Below are positions 34,156-43,901 of a stretch of 64,000 nucleotides of DNA, one piece after another (within the stretch, counting starts at the first letter, position 1; the number at the start of each line of letters is the position of its first letter). The translations under genes were made by a program, and so were the position numbers. The notes under the pieces are model-generated. The model saw only the letters and a list, made by a program, of their open reading frames with translations, was not told where the DNA came from and did not search any database. Source of the DNA: Streptomyces sp. XY006 (lineage in GTDB: Bacteria > Actinomycetota > Actinomycetes > Streptomycetales > Streptomycetaceae); contig NZ_NOKT01000013.1 of NCBI RefSeq assembly GCF_002237655.1, positions 124,001-188,000 on the forward strand, given 5' to 3'.

Positions 34156-34190
34156 CAGGCGCCCCGGGCCTTGTCGGCCCGGGGCGCCTG
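34156..34190 (-). terminator. Candidate attenuator hairpin before chorismate mutase
   Basis: Perfect 15-bp stem CAGGCGCCCCGGGCC / GGCCCGGGGCGCCTG with a 5-nt loop. It lies 20 nt after the stop of the leader peptide ORF and 54 nt before the chorismate mutase ATG, between a promoter and its gene, where a terminator makes sense only as a regulatory one. Further down, CGTCGTCGGGG can pair with CCCC..GACGACG next to the ribosome site. No U-tract follows, which is usual in Streptomyces. Confidence 0.75.
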
Positions 34191-34210
34191 GGAAGTCGCT
34201 TGTCAGTTGC

Positions 34211-34282
34211 TCAAGCAGCACGACCATGGCAGCCGGCGGGCCGGGTGCCATAGGTAAAGACGAACGTCGCGTACTGCTGCAT
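34211..34282 (-). CDS. Candidate 23-aa aromatic-rich leader peptide
   Basis: ATG 34282 opens a 23-codon ORF beginning MQQYATFVFTYGTRP. Four of its first eleven residues are Tyr or Phe, the end products of the chorismate mutase branch. Two of these use TTT and TAT, codons that are rare in Streptomyces. The ATG lies exactly 7 nt after a CATACT box, so the RNA probably starts at the A of the ATG (leaderless). A perfect hairpin and then the chorismate mutase gene follow. This is the layout of classical leader-peptide attenuators such as the Streptomyces trp leaders. Confidence 0.7.
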   Translation of the reverse strand: MQQYATFVFTYGTRPAGCHGRAA

Positions 34283-34289
34283 GGGGCCC

Positions 34290-34318
34290 AGTATGCCCCC
34301 GGCCGGAGGGGCGTCCAA
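34290..34318 (-). promoter_or_regulatory. Candidate promoter of the leader peptide / chorismate mutase transcript
   Basis: Reading leftward: TTGGAC (34318-34313), a 17-bp spacer, then CATACT (34295-34290), then 7 nt to the leader ATG. Spacing is ideal for a HrdB-type promoter with a leaderless start, although the -35 box is a weak match. Confidence 0.55.
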
Positions 34319-34394
34319 ACGGGTTCGCATGGTGAGACGCGGGCTCCGCGGCCCGCCCGGGCGGCGGGCGGGACGCTCCGGGCGAGCACCTCGG

Positions 34395-34400
34395 TAGAAT
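34395..34400 (+). promoter_or_regulatory. TAGAAT, candidate -10 box of guaA
   Basis: A good TAnnnT hexamer 42 nt before the guaA start, in the region divergent from the chorismate mutase leader. No clear -35 box is seen. Confidence 0.5.
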
Positions 34401-34442
34401 CGGGTGGCACAAGACCCCCGCCCCACCGCCGGAAGGCACCCC

Positions 34443-36023
<1,581 letters not shown>

Positions 36024-36036
36024 CCCCCCGGGTCGC

Positions 36037-36048
36037 CGACAGGCCCTA
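36037..36048 (-). repeat. TAGGGCCTGTCG motif, copy 2, containing a stop codon
   Basis: On the minus strand the first three bases are the TAG stop of the gene at 36046-36519. Identical to the motifs at 5864 and 37499. Confidence 0.8.
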
Positions 36049-36519
36049 GGTGCGCTTGATCGTGCGCAGGGGCGCACCGGGCGTCCAGACCTGGACGACG
36101 AGATAGGTGTCGTCCTCGACGTAGGTCCGCACGACCTCCGTCAGCTCGGTGCGGAAGAGGTGGAACGGCTCCGGCGGTTCCACCTCTTCGACGTATCCGG
36201 CCTTCGTCGCGACGTCGTCGACCTCGATCGCCCGGCCGCTGACGCGGACGTCGCCGCCGCCCATGCCCGTGCCCTCCCCGGGGTTCGCCTGGAGCGCGAA
36301 GCGCGGGTCGCGGCGCAGGTCCCGCGCCTTGAGCGAGTCCGGCATCATGCCGAGCCACAGCTCGCCGCCGAGGAACCGCACCTCCAGGCCGCTCGTGCGG
36401 GGCGAGCCGTCCTTGCGGAGAGTGGCGAGGATGTGGTGGGTGTAGGCGCCGAAGCGCTTCTCGACCGTGCCGGCCAGATCCGGTTCGGCGGTGGTGAATG
36501 CCGCCCAGTTCGCTGTCAT
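36046..36519 (-). CDS. Pyridoxamine-5'-phosphate-oxidase-fold protein, 157 aa
   Basis: Split-barrel flavin/F420-binding fold: TLRKDGSPRTSGLEVRF, ELWLGMMPDSLKARDLRRDPRFAL and the conserved GEGTGMGGGDVRVSGRA region. These actinobacterial proteins bind FMN or F420, or heme as in HugZ, and reduce small molecules. Which cofactor is used cannot be read from sequence alone. Length is typical. ATG 36519 lies close to the upstream divergent aldolase-family gene. Ends in the TAGGGCCTGTCG motif and is convergent with guaA. Confidence 0.8.
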   Translation of the reverse strand: MTANWAAFTTAEPDLAGTVEKRFGAYTHHILATLRKDGSPRTSGLEVRFLGGELWLGMMPDSLKARDLRRDPRFALQANPGEGTGMGGGDVRVSGRAIEVDDVATKAGYVEEVEPPEPFHLFRTELTEVVRTYVEDDTYLVVQVWTPGAPLRTIKRT

Positions 36520-36706
36520 ACGGAGAGTGTGGCGCCGAATTCCGACATCTTCTGTCGGCTATTCGGGGGGCGCGGGAGCCCGGGGGCATACGGGTGGGTG
36601 CAGGGTGCTCACAGGGGCGCTCGACCCATCTTTACGGAACGGTTCTGTTTTCCCGGCCTCACCGGCGGTAACTTCCGCCCCGTACGAAAGCGACGCTGGA
36701 GGACCT

Positions 36707-37501
36707 ATGCACGGGCCCACCCCGCCCCTGCCGCTGCCCACGGACCGGCTGCGGTTCGCGATGCCGCCGATGCACGAGTCGGTCGAGGACGAGCGCCGGC
36801 ACCGCAAGGAGCGCCTCGCGGGCGCCCTCAGGATCTTCGGCCGACTCGGCTACGAGGACGGGGTATCCGGGCACATCACCGCCCGCGACCCGGAGTACAG
36901 CGACTGCTTCTGGGTCAACCCCTTCGGCCTGCCCTTCCGGCACGTCACGGTGAGCGATCTGGTGCTCGCCAACCAGGACGGCCAGGTCGTCGAGGGCCAG
37001 TACCACGTCAACCAGGCGGCCTTCACCGTGCACGCCCAGGTCCACGCCGCCCGCCCCGACGTGGTCGCCGTCGCCCACTGCCACTCGGTGCACGGCCGGG
37101 CGCTCGCGGCCCTCGGCGAACTGCTGGAACCGATCACCCAGGAGAGCTGCGCCTTCTACGAGGACCACGCCCTCTACGACACCTACACCGGTGTCGCCGT
37201 CGACGCCGAGGAGGGCCGGCGCATCGCGGGCGTGCTCGGCTCCCGCAAGGCGCTCGTGCTGCGCAACCACGGACTGCTGACCGTAGGCGACTCGGTGGAC
37301 GCGGCGGCCTGGTGGTTCGTGTCGATGGAGCGGTCCTGCCAGGTGCAGCTGACCGCGCAGGCGGCCGGGCGGCCGGTCCGCATCGACCACCGGATGGCCG
37401 TGGCCACCCGCGAACAGCTCGGCGGCGACCTCGTGGCGTGGATCAACTACCAGCCGATGTGGCGGGACATCAGCCGCAGCGAGCCCGACCTGCTGGACTA
37501 G
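36707..37501 (+). CDS. Class II aldolase/adducin family protein, 264 aa
   Basis: Single class II aldolase fold with zinc-binding histidines in AVAHCHSVHGRALA (about residues 123-136) and LRNHGLLTVGDSV (about 185-197), and GHITARDPE near the N terminus. Relatives include fuculose-1-phosphate aldolase, ribulose-5-phosphate epimerase and decarboxylase-like enzymes; the substrate here is unknown. GGAGG 7 nt before ATG 36707 sets the start. The N terminus is Pro-rich and somewhat longer than in FucA. Its TAG stop is part of the repeated TAGGGCCTGTCG motif. Confidence 0.88.
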   Translation: MHGPTPPLPLPTDRLRFAMPPMHESVEDERRHRKERLAGALRIFGRLGYEDGVSGHITARDPEYSDCFWVNPFGLPFRHVTVSDLVLANQDGQVVEGQYHVNQAAFTVHAQVHAARPDVVAVAHCHSVHGRALAALGELLEPITQESCAFYEDHALYDTYTGVAVDAEEGRRIAGVLGSRKALVLRNHGLLTVGDSVDAAAWWFVSMERSCQVQLTAQAAGRPVRIDHRMAVATREQLGGDLVAWINYQPMWRDISRSEPDLLD

Positions 37502-37510
37502 GGCCTGTCG
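37499..37510 (+). repeat. TAGGGCCTGTCG motif, copy 3, containing a stop codon
   Basis: The first three bases are the TAG stop of the aldolase-family gene. The related TAGGGCGATGTC follows the stop at 40056. Confidence 0.8.
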
Positions 37511-37520
37511 CGGCCCGCGC

Positions 37521-38435
37521 TCAGAAGCCGCGCAGCACCGCCGCCTTGGTCCGCGCGAACTCCTCGTCCGTCAGGACGCCGTCGCGGTGCAGCCGCCCCA
37601 ACTCGCGCAGGCGGCGCAGCAGGACGTCGTGGTGGTCGGAGCCGGCCGACGGCAGCGGGCGGCTGTGCGCGGGGTGCGCGTCGAGCGCGTCGGCCGCGGC
37701 CGGCGGGTCGCCGGCGGTGGCGGGGCGGGTGGACGGATGCGGCAGCCGGGCGGTGACCGCCGTCGCGACCAGCGCCGTCAGCAGGTCGCGACGGGCGCTG
37801 CCCCACAGGTCCAGGGCGTACGGGTCCTTCTCCGGCGGCAGCTTCGAGAACACCGTCTCGCGGGTCACGAAGCGCAGGAAGCCGTCCTCGTGGCCGGTGT
37901 GGGGCAGCCACTCCACGCGCACCAGCTCGCCGAGGCCGATGATCCGCGGGCCGGTGGCCCGTTTGACCCGCTCGGAGGTGTCGGACCAGTCGATCCGCAC
38001 GTGGGTGCCGTCGAAGGAGACCGTGCCGTCCGAGGAGCGCACCGAGACCGGGACCGGCGGGCCCGGCAGCAGATAGGCCCGCGCCGGTTCCTTCGGTATC
38101 CGGTCCAGCAGCAGCGCGCGGCGGATCTCCTCGGCGAGGTACTCGGCGACCCCCGTCCGGTCGGCGTCCACCGTCAGCCGGTACGGATCGGCCGCGTCCG
38201 GCAGCCGCCCGCCGGTCGCCTGGAGGAGCGGGTCGGCGCCCTCGCGCAGCCGCAACCGGAGCCGTCCGCGCTTGCGTTCGGGCTCCAGGACGACACCCGC
38301 GACGGCCTCCAGCGGGACGGCGATCTCACCGTACGTCTGCCGGAACAGCGGCACGGAGCGGTGCAGACCGGGGGTGATCCGGACCGTGCCGCCGTCGAAG
38401 GCCCAGGTCCCGTCACGCTGGCTGATCTCGGCCAT
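37521..38435 (-). CDS. DUF4429/SHOCT domain protein, 304 aa
   Basis: Two similar beta-rich halves: residues ~1-115 (GTWAFDGGTVRITPG ... YRLTVDADR) and ~130-225 (GTVSFDGTHVRIDWS ... DPYALDLWG) resemble DUF4429, a PH-like module found in actinobacteria. The last ~35 residues (LLRRLRELGRLHRDGVLTDEEFARTKAAVL is split into the SHOCT helix pair) form a SHOCT domain, a short oligomerisation motif. No membrane segment or enzyme signature. Possibly a membrane- or protein-associated adaptor. It starts at ATG 38435 and shares its 5' region with the divergent Gly/Tyr/His-rich membrane protein. Confidence 0.82.
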   Translation of the reverse strand: MAEISQRDGTWAFDGGTVRITPGLHRSVPLFRQTYGEIAVPLEAVAGVVLEPERKRGRLRLRLREGADPLLQATGGRLPDAADPYRLTVDADRTGVAEYLAEEIRRALLLDRIPKEPARAYLLPGPPVPVSVRSSDGTVSFDGTHVRIDWSDTSERVKRATGPRIIGLGELVRVEWLPHTGHEDGFLRFVTRETVFSKLPPEKDPYALDLWGSARRDLLTALVATAVTARLPHPSTRPATAGDPPAAADALDAHPAHSRPLPSAGSDHHDVLLRRLRELGRLHRDGVLTDEEFARTKAAVLRGF

Positions 38436-38619
38436 AGGGGAATTCTCGCAGCCGGGTCAACACGGCACGCCGAAGTTCACCCGTGTTGACCAGACGGGGC
38501 GGACGTGGACCGGGTGGTATAGGGCACAATTCGTCGTCGTCGCACGGGAGTTGCACAGCGGTGTTTCCGGGGTCCGGAAGACCGGCGGTGGTTGGGTCGC
38601 GGGAAGGCGGGCGTCGGGC

Positions 38620-40056
38620 GTGGCGGTGCGCGAGACGGGGCAGGGCGGCGGGGACGCGGCCGGGTACGCGAGGGGGTACGCGGGCGCGTACACCAGCGGC
38701 AACGCGGGTGCACGGGACGGTGCGTCCGCGGGCGGGTACCGGGGCGGGTATCCGGGTGGATACACAGCGGGCCACACCGGTGGCCACGCCGGAGCGCACG
38801 AGGGCGCGTCCGGGGGCGCCCATGGGGGCGGGTGCGCCTGCGGGGACTGTCCGCACGGGGCCCGGGAGGGGCATCGGCGGGCCGTCGCCGCGTTCCTGCG
38901 CAGGCGTGACGAGTTCGCGGCCGGGCACGGGCTGCCGGCCGCGGTCGCCCACTCCGCCTCGGCCTCCCGCCAGTGGGTCTCGGAGGAACTGGCGCAGTCC
39001 GCGGAACTCGTTGCCGAACGGGGCCGGGCGGAGGGCCAGGCCTGGCTGGCCGGCCTGTGGCGCCGCACCGCGGGCGCGGTCTGGGCGGGCGTCGTCCTGC
39101 TGCTGCTCGGGCAGGCCCTCACGGCGGTGGGCGCGGGCTGGACGGCCGCGCGTACGGCCGGACTGGCCGCGGCACTGGTGGTCGCCGGCGCGCTGACCGC
39201 GGCGTCGTGGTTCCACCGGGCCAAGGGCGGTGCGCTGGCGCCCCTGATCGGTGAGGACAACCGGCTGTCGACGTCCCGTACGGTCGCCGCGGTGTGGGTG
39301 CTCTTCGTGGCCTACTCGGTGCTCGTGCTGGCCGGGCGGCTCGCGGCCGCCTCCCGGCACGAGGAGCGGGACGCGCTGATCTCCGGGCTGGAACTCGCCC
39401 GGGGCGCCGGTGTCGTGACCGTGCTGGCCGTGGTGTGCGGGATCGCCGTGCTCGTGCGGCGGGTCGTCGGGCTGCGGGTGCTGGGGCAACGGCTGCAGAA
39501 GGTGCGCGCCGACCGGCCCCGCGCGGCCGACCTGCTGACCGACGACGCCGGGCGGGGCACGTTCGCGGACATCCAGTACGTCGTGATCGGCGGGGTCGCC
39601 CTGGTCTTCGCGGCGGTACGGCTGGCCAGGCGGCCGGACCAGCTGCCGGATCTGCCGTGGGGACTGGCGGTGGTGGTGCTGGTGTCGGCGGCGACGTATC
39701 TGGCCGGGAAGTACGCGGAGGGCGGGCGCCCCGTGATCCTCTCCGTGGTCCGGGCCCGGGAGGCGGGGGACCTGGACGCGCCGATCCGGACCGGCGACGA
39801 CATCGAGATCCGGGGCGCCGGGTTCGTCCCGCCCGGGGCGCAGGGCGCGGACCGGCTCGCGCGGATGGTCGTGCGGGTCGGGGCGGTGCACGTCCATGTG
39901 CCGCTGGTGCCGGTGCCCGGGGGGTTCCGGAACCCGACGGACACGCTGCTGACCGTGCCGGTACCGGCGGATGTGGAGCCGGGCCGGGTGGAGGTCCAGG
40001 TCGTCACGGCGGCCGGGGTGGAGACGAACCGGTACGCGGTGGACGTGACGGACTAG
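38620..40056 (+). CDS. Membrane protein with Gly/Tyr/His-rich N terminus and IPT/TIG-like C terminus, about 478 aa
   Basis: The N-terminal ~75 residues are low complexity (GYARGYAGAYTSGNAG, GGYRGGYPGGYTAG, HTGGHAGAHEG) followed by a cysteine cluster GGGCACGDCPHG that could bind metal. An amphipathic helical part and about six membrane helices (for example AGVVLLLLGQALTAVGAG, AAVWVLFVAYSVLVLAG, VVTVLAVVCGIAVLV, YVVIGGVALVFAAV) follow. The last ~95 residues (GDDIEIRGAGFVPPGAQG ... VEVQVVTAAGVETNRYAV) look like an IPT/TIG immunoglobulin-like domain. The start is uncertain: GTG 38620 has a distant GGAAGG, and GTG 38626 is also in frame. Function unknown; a surface or secretion-linked role is only a guess. 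Confidence 0.7.
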   Translation: MAVRETGQGGGDAAGYARGYAGAYTSGNAGARDGASAGGYRGGYPGGYTAGHTGGHAGAHEGASGGAHGGGCACGDCPHGAREGHRRAVAAFLRRRDEFAAGHGLPAAVAHSASASRQWVSEELAQSAELVAERGRAEGQAWLAGLWRRTAGAVWAGVVLLLLGQALTAVGAGWTAARTAGLAAALVVAGALTAASWFHRAKGGALAPLIGEDNRLSTSRTVAAVWVLFVAYSVLVLAGRLAAASRHEERDALISGLELARGAGVVTVLAVVCGIAVLVRRVVGLRVLGQRLQKVRADRPRAADLLTDDAGRGTFADIQYVVIGGVALVFAAVRLARRPDQLPDLPWGLAVVVLVSAATYLAGKYAEGGRPVILSVVRAREAGDLDAPIRTGDDIEIRGAGFVPPGAQGADRLARMVVRVGAVHVHVPLVPVPGGFRNPTDTLLTVPVPADVEPGRVEVQVVTAAGVETNRYAVDVTD

Positions 40057-40272
40057 GGCGATGTCCCGCGCCGCCTCCGGATCGGGCGGCACCCTGTTCC
40101 TCCGGGCAGGGCGGGACCCCGCTTCTCCGGCGTCGCGCAGCGCCCCGGCCTCGGTGGAACGCTCCGTGCGTCAGAAAAGCCGGGCGCGCAGGATTGAGCC
40201 GGGGCTGTTTGTCGTACGTATGGTCTGTTGAGGGGGTCTCGGCACCGGCGGGCGAGAGGCGGCTACGCAACG

Positions 40273-40800
40273 ATGACGCACAGCATGAGAACGGACACGC
40301 ACACCCCCCAGCCCGACGGCAGGGGCGACTGGCGGGACGCCGGCGTCCGCTACGCCCTGCTCCCTCTGCGCATCTTCCTCGGCGTCACCTTCATCTACGC
40401 CGGCCTGGACAAACTCACCGACAGCGCCTTCATGAAGGAGGCCGGTTCCGGGTCGATCGGCGACATGATGCGCGCCGTCCGGGACTCCTCCGCCATCCCG
40501 GCCCTGGTCGACCTCTCCCTGAAGAATCCCGTCGGCTTCGGCTACGCCATCGCCTTCGGCGAACTGGCCGTCGGCATCGGCACCCTCCTCGGCCTCCTGG
40601 CCCGTCTGGCGGCGCTCGGCGGCGCGCTCATCTCCCTGAGCCTGTGGCTCACCGTGAGCTGGGCGTCCGACCCGTACTACTACGGCAACGACCTCGCCTA
40701 CCTCATGGCCTGGATCCCGCTCGTCCTGGCGGGCGCGCCCCTGCTGTCCGTGGACGCCGCCTTGCGGGCACGGCGACGGCAGCGGAGGGATGACTGGTAG
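40273..40800 (+). CDS. DoxX family membrane protein, 175 aa
   Basis: Four-helix DoxX-type protein: LLPLRIFLGVTFIYAGLDKL is the typical first segment, then NPVGFGYAIAFGELAVGIGTLLGL, ALGGALISLSLWL and YLMAWIPLVLAGAPLL. DoxX-like proteins are small integral membrane proteins tied to thiosulfate/quinone redox or, in mycobacteria, to oxidative-stress complexes. ATG 40273 was chosen; no strong ribosome site is seen, and ATG 40285 is an alternative. The basic tail RARRRQRRDDW lies inside by the positive-inside rule. Followed by 8-bp tandem repeats and a convergent gene pair. Confidence 0.85.
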   Translation: MTHSMRTDTHTPQPDGRGDWRDAGVRYALLPLRIFLGVTFIYAGLDKLTDSAFMKEAGSGSIGDMMRAVRDSSAIPALVDLSLKNPVGFGYAIAFGELAVGIGTLLGLLARLAALGGALISLSLWLTVSWASDPYYYGNDLAYLMAWIPLVLAGAPLLSVDAALRARRRQRRDDW

Positions 40801-40807
40801 CTGTTCC

Positions 40808-40845
40808 GCCGTCCTGCCGTCCTGCCGTCCTGCCGTCCTGCCGTC
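40808..40845. repeat. 8-bp tandem repeat GCCGTCCT
   Basis: Four to five consecutive copies between the DoxX gene and the convergent small membrane protein. Simple-sequence repeat; may vary in copy number between strains. Confidence 0.75.
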
Positions 40846-41089
40846 ACGTCGTCATGTCCGGGCCCGGGGCGTCGGTGGTGGTGGCCGGGATCGACCGGCG
40901 GCGCCGGCGTACCCGGCTCGTCACCAGCGCCACCGCGCCCGCCAGGCAGAGGCCGCCCGTGACGAGGGGGATCGCCACGAACCACGGGGTCTCCCAGGCA
41001 CCGTCGGCGTCACCGGCGTACAGGACGCCGGTCAGCAGGAGGACGGCGCCGGCGATCAGCTTTCCGGGCTGGAGCTCATGACGCAGCAC
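40844..41089 (-). CDS. Small two-helix membrane protein, 81 aa
   Basis: Two hydrophobic helices (KLIAGAVLLLTGVLYAG and WFVAIPLVTGGLCLAGAVALV) separated by a short acidic loop, then a basic tail (RVRRRRRS). The gene overlaps the 3' end of the PspC/LiaF-like gene by 14 bp on the same strand, so it is translationally coupled to it and probably works with it at the membrane. I do not recognise a named family. The overlap favours ATG 41089, although the true start could be slightly inside. Confidence 0.75.
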   Translation of the reverse strand: MLRHELQPGKLIAGAVLLLTGVLYAGDADGAWETPWFVAIPLVTGGLCLAGAVALVTSRVRRRRRSIPATTTDAPGPDMTT

Positions 41090-42431
41090 GGGTCACCTCC
41101 GCCTGTCCCACGCCTACGTTCAGGTCGAGATCGACCGTGCCGGACTTCTTGACGCCCCGGGCGGGGGAGAGGGTCAACTCCTTGTGCTGGCCGGGTTTCA
41201 CGTCCACGTCCTTCTTGTCGTCGCCCGGCAGCTGGAGGTCGCCCACCCCCACGTCGACGCTCAGCCGCACGGTCACGTCCTCCGGCACGAGCACCCTCAC
41301 CCGGCCCACCCCGACATCGGCCCGGGTGGTCACGGTCCGGTCCGCGGTCAGGTCCAGCCGGGTCAGGTCCAGCGTGCCGACGCCGGTGCCCAGGTCGTAC
41401 CGCTCCCGTACGTCCGCGGCCGTCGCGGGCTGCCAGGTCGTGCGGTTCCACTGCGTGCCGATGTCCTCGGGCACGGCCGCCGAGGCGGTGAGCAGGCCGG
41501 CCGTGATGATCGCCAGGAGGATCGAGCCCGCCCCGGTCCGGCCGAGGAAGGCGCTGACCGCGATGCCCAGCCCGAAGACGGCGAGGGCGCAGGCCAGGCC
41601 CGTCTGCAGGCTGGCGCCGAGCGGATGCGTGTCCCAGGTCCGGCTCGTGCCGAGGGCGCCCGCCAGCAGGGCCAGCAGGAAGACCCAGCCGCCGATCCAG
41701 CGGTGGTCGCGCGGCTTGGGCGGCCGGGCGTGCGGGGCGGGTATGTCCGCGCGGGAGCGCGGACGGGTGCCGAGGCCGATGTTGACGGCCGCCGCCACGT
41801 CGAGGTCGCGGGTGTCGCGCGGGCCCCACAGATAGCCCGTGCCCCCGATGTGCGTGCCGTCCTTGACGATGGGGTCGCGCCACCACGAGGGGGAGGTGGC
41901 CAGGACCGGCGGTGCCTGCGGCTCCGGCGGGGCGTCGGCGACCGCCTGGGCGGCCAGCGGGTCGGGGCCGGGGGCGCCGCGCTGCCGGGACCAGTACCCG
42001 GCGCCCGCGAGGAGGAGGGAGAGGACCACGGCGAAGGTCAGCACCCCGCCGTTCCTCAGCATCGTCAGGAACACCCCGCAGCCGACCAGCGCGAACAGCA
42101 CGGCCGCCAGGGCCTGGCCGTCGACGCGGCCGGTGAACAGCTTGCGCACCTCGTTCTCGTCCTCGTCGTCGTACGGGACGAAGAGCCAGGCGAAGCCGTA
42201 GAAGATGAGGCCGATGCCGCCGGTCGCGGAGAGCACCGCGAGCGTGATGCGGAAGATGACCGGATCCATGTCGCACTGCCGCCCGAGCCCGGCGCAGACA
42301 CCCGCCAGCATCTTGTGGGGGCGATCGCGGCGGAACCCGTCGGGCGGCCCGGGCGGGACGGCCTCCACGGCCGGGCCGGCCGGGCCGGAGCGGGGCCCCG
42401 GGCCCGTCGCGGCGTGCTCGTGATCGGTCAT
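41076..42431 (-). CDS. PspC domain protein with LiaF-like C terminus, 451 aa
   Basis: The N-terminal PspC domain (about residues 30-95: RDRPHKMLAGVCAGLGRQ, PVIFRITLAVLSATGGIGLIFYGFAWLFVP split by contacts) is followed by several membrane helices. A C-terminal beta-rich region with repeated VGVG patterns (TRADVGVGRVRVLVPEDV, LSVDVGVGDLQLPG, LDLNVGVGQAEV) resembles the LiaF/toast-rack fold. PspC and LiaF proteins sense or transmit envelope stress. It is divergent from a PspC-containing histidine kinase with its response regulator, so it is a likely partner or target of that system. The 177-bp divergent gap holds no other gene. Confidence 0.85.
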   Translation of the reverse strand: MTDHEHAATGPGPRSGPAGPAVEAVPPGPPDGFRRDRPHKMLAGVCAGLGRQCDMDPVIFRITLAVLSATGGIGLIFYGFAWLFVPYDDEDENEVRKLFTGRVDGQALAAVLFALVGCGVFLTMLRNGGVLTFAVVLSLLLAGAGYWSRQRGAPGPDPLAAQAVADAPPEPQAPPVLATSPSWWRDPIVKDGTHIGGTGYLWGPRDTRDLDVAAAVNIGLGTRPRSRADIPAPHARPPKPRDHRWIGGWVFLLALLAGALGTSRTWDTHPLGASLQTGLACALAVFGLGIAVSAFLGRTGAGSILLAIITAGLLTASAAVPEDIGTQWNRTTWQPATAADVRERYDLGTGVGTLDLTRLDLTADRTVTTRADVGVGRVRVLVPEDVTVRLSVDVGVGDLQLPGDDKKDVDVKPGQHKELTLSPARGVKKSGTVDLDLNVGVGQAEVTRAAS

Positions 42432-42608
42432 GGGTCCATGGTGACGGGCGCGGCGCCGCTGCGGCAGTCGGAACGACCCTGGCCGGACCCTGATATCGGC
42501 CCCGAGGGGTGGCCCGGGAAGCGTTCGAGCACCGGTACGCGGAGATCAGGGGAGTCTCCGGGGCCGACCCTGATGCCCGGGCCCTGCGCACGTGTGACCA
42601 TCAATGGC

Positions 42609-43901
42609 ATGTCGGAAGCCGCAGCAGCGCCAGTCGCCGAGCCGCGGCCGCCGCGCAAGCTCTACCGCAGCAGCGACGGACGCTGGCTGGGGGGCGTGGC
42701 GCGGGGGCTCGCCGGGCACCTCGGGCTGCCCGTGATCTGGGTACGGCTCGTCTTCATCGGCCTGTTCATGGCCGACGGCCTCGGCGCGCTGCTCTACGCC
42801 GCGTTCTGGTTCTTCGTCCCGCTCGGCGTCGGCGGGGTCGACGCGCAGAAGCCGCCCTCGCTGGTCACCACGGAGACCTCGCCCGACGGCCGGCGCAAGC
42901 TCGTCACGCGCCGGCCCGACAAGGGCCAGATCGTGGCCCTGCTGCTCATGGTCGTGGTGGCCATGGTCTTCGTGGGCAACGTGAACCTCGGCGGCGGGGC
43001 CCGGGCCTACCTCTGGCCGATGGTCCTCGTCGGCGCGGGCGTCGCCCTGGTCTGGCGGCAGGCGGACAACGCCCGCCGGGCCCGCTGGGCCGAGGTCGGC
43101 CGCCGCCGGCGTACGGTCACGCTGCTGCGCTCGGTGGGCGGCGTGCTGCTCGTGACGGCCGGCGTCTCCGGCATCTTCGTCCTGCAGGGCTCCGCAGCCC
43201 ACCTCGGCTCCGTCCTGCAGGCGGCCCTCGCGGTCCTCGTGGGGATAACGCTGCTGGCGGGCCCGTATCTCGTCCGCATGACCCAGGACCTCTCCGAGGA
43301 GCGGCTGATGCGCATCCGCGCCCAGGAGCGCGCGGAGGTCGCCGCCCATGTGCACGACTCGGTGCTGCACACACTCACCCTGATCCAGCGCAACGCGGAG
43401 AACGCGGGCGAGGTGCGCCGTCTCGCCCGCGCCCAGGAGCGCGACCTGCGCACCTGGCTGTACAAGCCCGAGGGCACGGGCAAGGACGAGGCCGACGAGC
43501 CCACGACCCTCGCCGACGCGGTGCGGCGCAACGCGGCCGAGGTGGAGGACAAGCACGGCGTCCCCCTGGAGGTCGTGGTGGTCGGGGACTGCCCGCTCGA
43601 CGAGAAGATCGCCGCACAGATGCAGGCCGCGCGCGAAGCGATGGTGAACGCCGCCAAGTACGGTGGCGAAGGAGGAGCCGTACAGGTCTACGCCGAGGTC
43701 GAGGGAGAGACGGTCTTCGTGTCCGTCCGGGACCGCGGGCCCGGCTTCGACCTCGACTCGATACCCGCCGACCGGATGGGTGTCAGAGAATCGATCATCG
43801 GCCGCATGGAGCGCAACGGCGGTACGGCGCGGCTGCGCGCGGTGCCGGACGGCGGCACGGAGGTCGAGCTGGAGATGGAGAGGGCGGAGAAGACGTCATG
43901 A
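42609..43901 (+). CDS. Membrane sensor histidine kinase with N-terminal PspC domain, 430 aa
   Basis: The PspC domain is at residues ~16-75 (KLYRSSDGRWLGGVARGL), followed by membrane helices to ~225. A HisKA_3-type dimerisation helix carries His249 (AAHVHDSVLHTL), and an HATPase domain has N box AREAMVNAAKYGG and G box DRGPGFD. NarL-type two-component kinase whose sensing part is PspC-like, suggesting an envelope or membrane-stress input. ATG 42609 begins just before the PspC domain; no ribosome site is visible, and the in-frame GTG 42594 is an alternative, so a leaderless start is possible. The response regulator gene overlaps the stop by 4 bp (ATGA). Confidence 0.9.
   Translation: MSEAAAAPVAEPRPPRKLYRSSDGRWLGGVARGLAGHLGLPVIWVRLVFIGLFMADGLGALLYAAFWFFVPLGVGGVDAQKPPSLVTTETSPDGRRKLVTRRPDKGQIVALLLMVVVAMVFVGNVNLGGGARAYLWPMVLVGAGVALVWRQADNARRARWAEVGRRRRTVTLLRSVGGVLLVTAGVSGIFVLQGSAAHLGSVLQAALAVLVGITLLAGPYLVRMTQDLSEERLMRIRAQERAEVAAHVHDSVLHTLTLIQRNAENAGEVRRLARAQERDLRTWLYKPEGTGKDEADEPTTLADAVRRNAAEVEDKHGVPLEVVVVGDCPLDEKIAAQMQAAREAMVNAAKYGGEGGAVQVYAEVEGETVFVSVRDRGPGFDLDSIPADRMGVRESIIGRMERNGGTARLRAVPDGGTEVELEMERAEKTS

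Noticed and set aside
34200..34208. TTGTCAGTT as a further RecA-NDp box on the plus strand
   Set aside because: One mismatch in the box, no TAnnnT after 8 nt, and it reads from within the chorismate mutase leader toward no suitable start.
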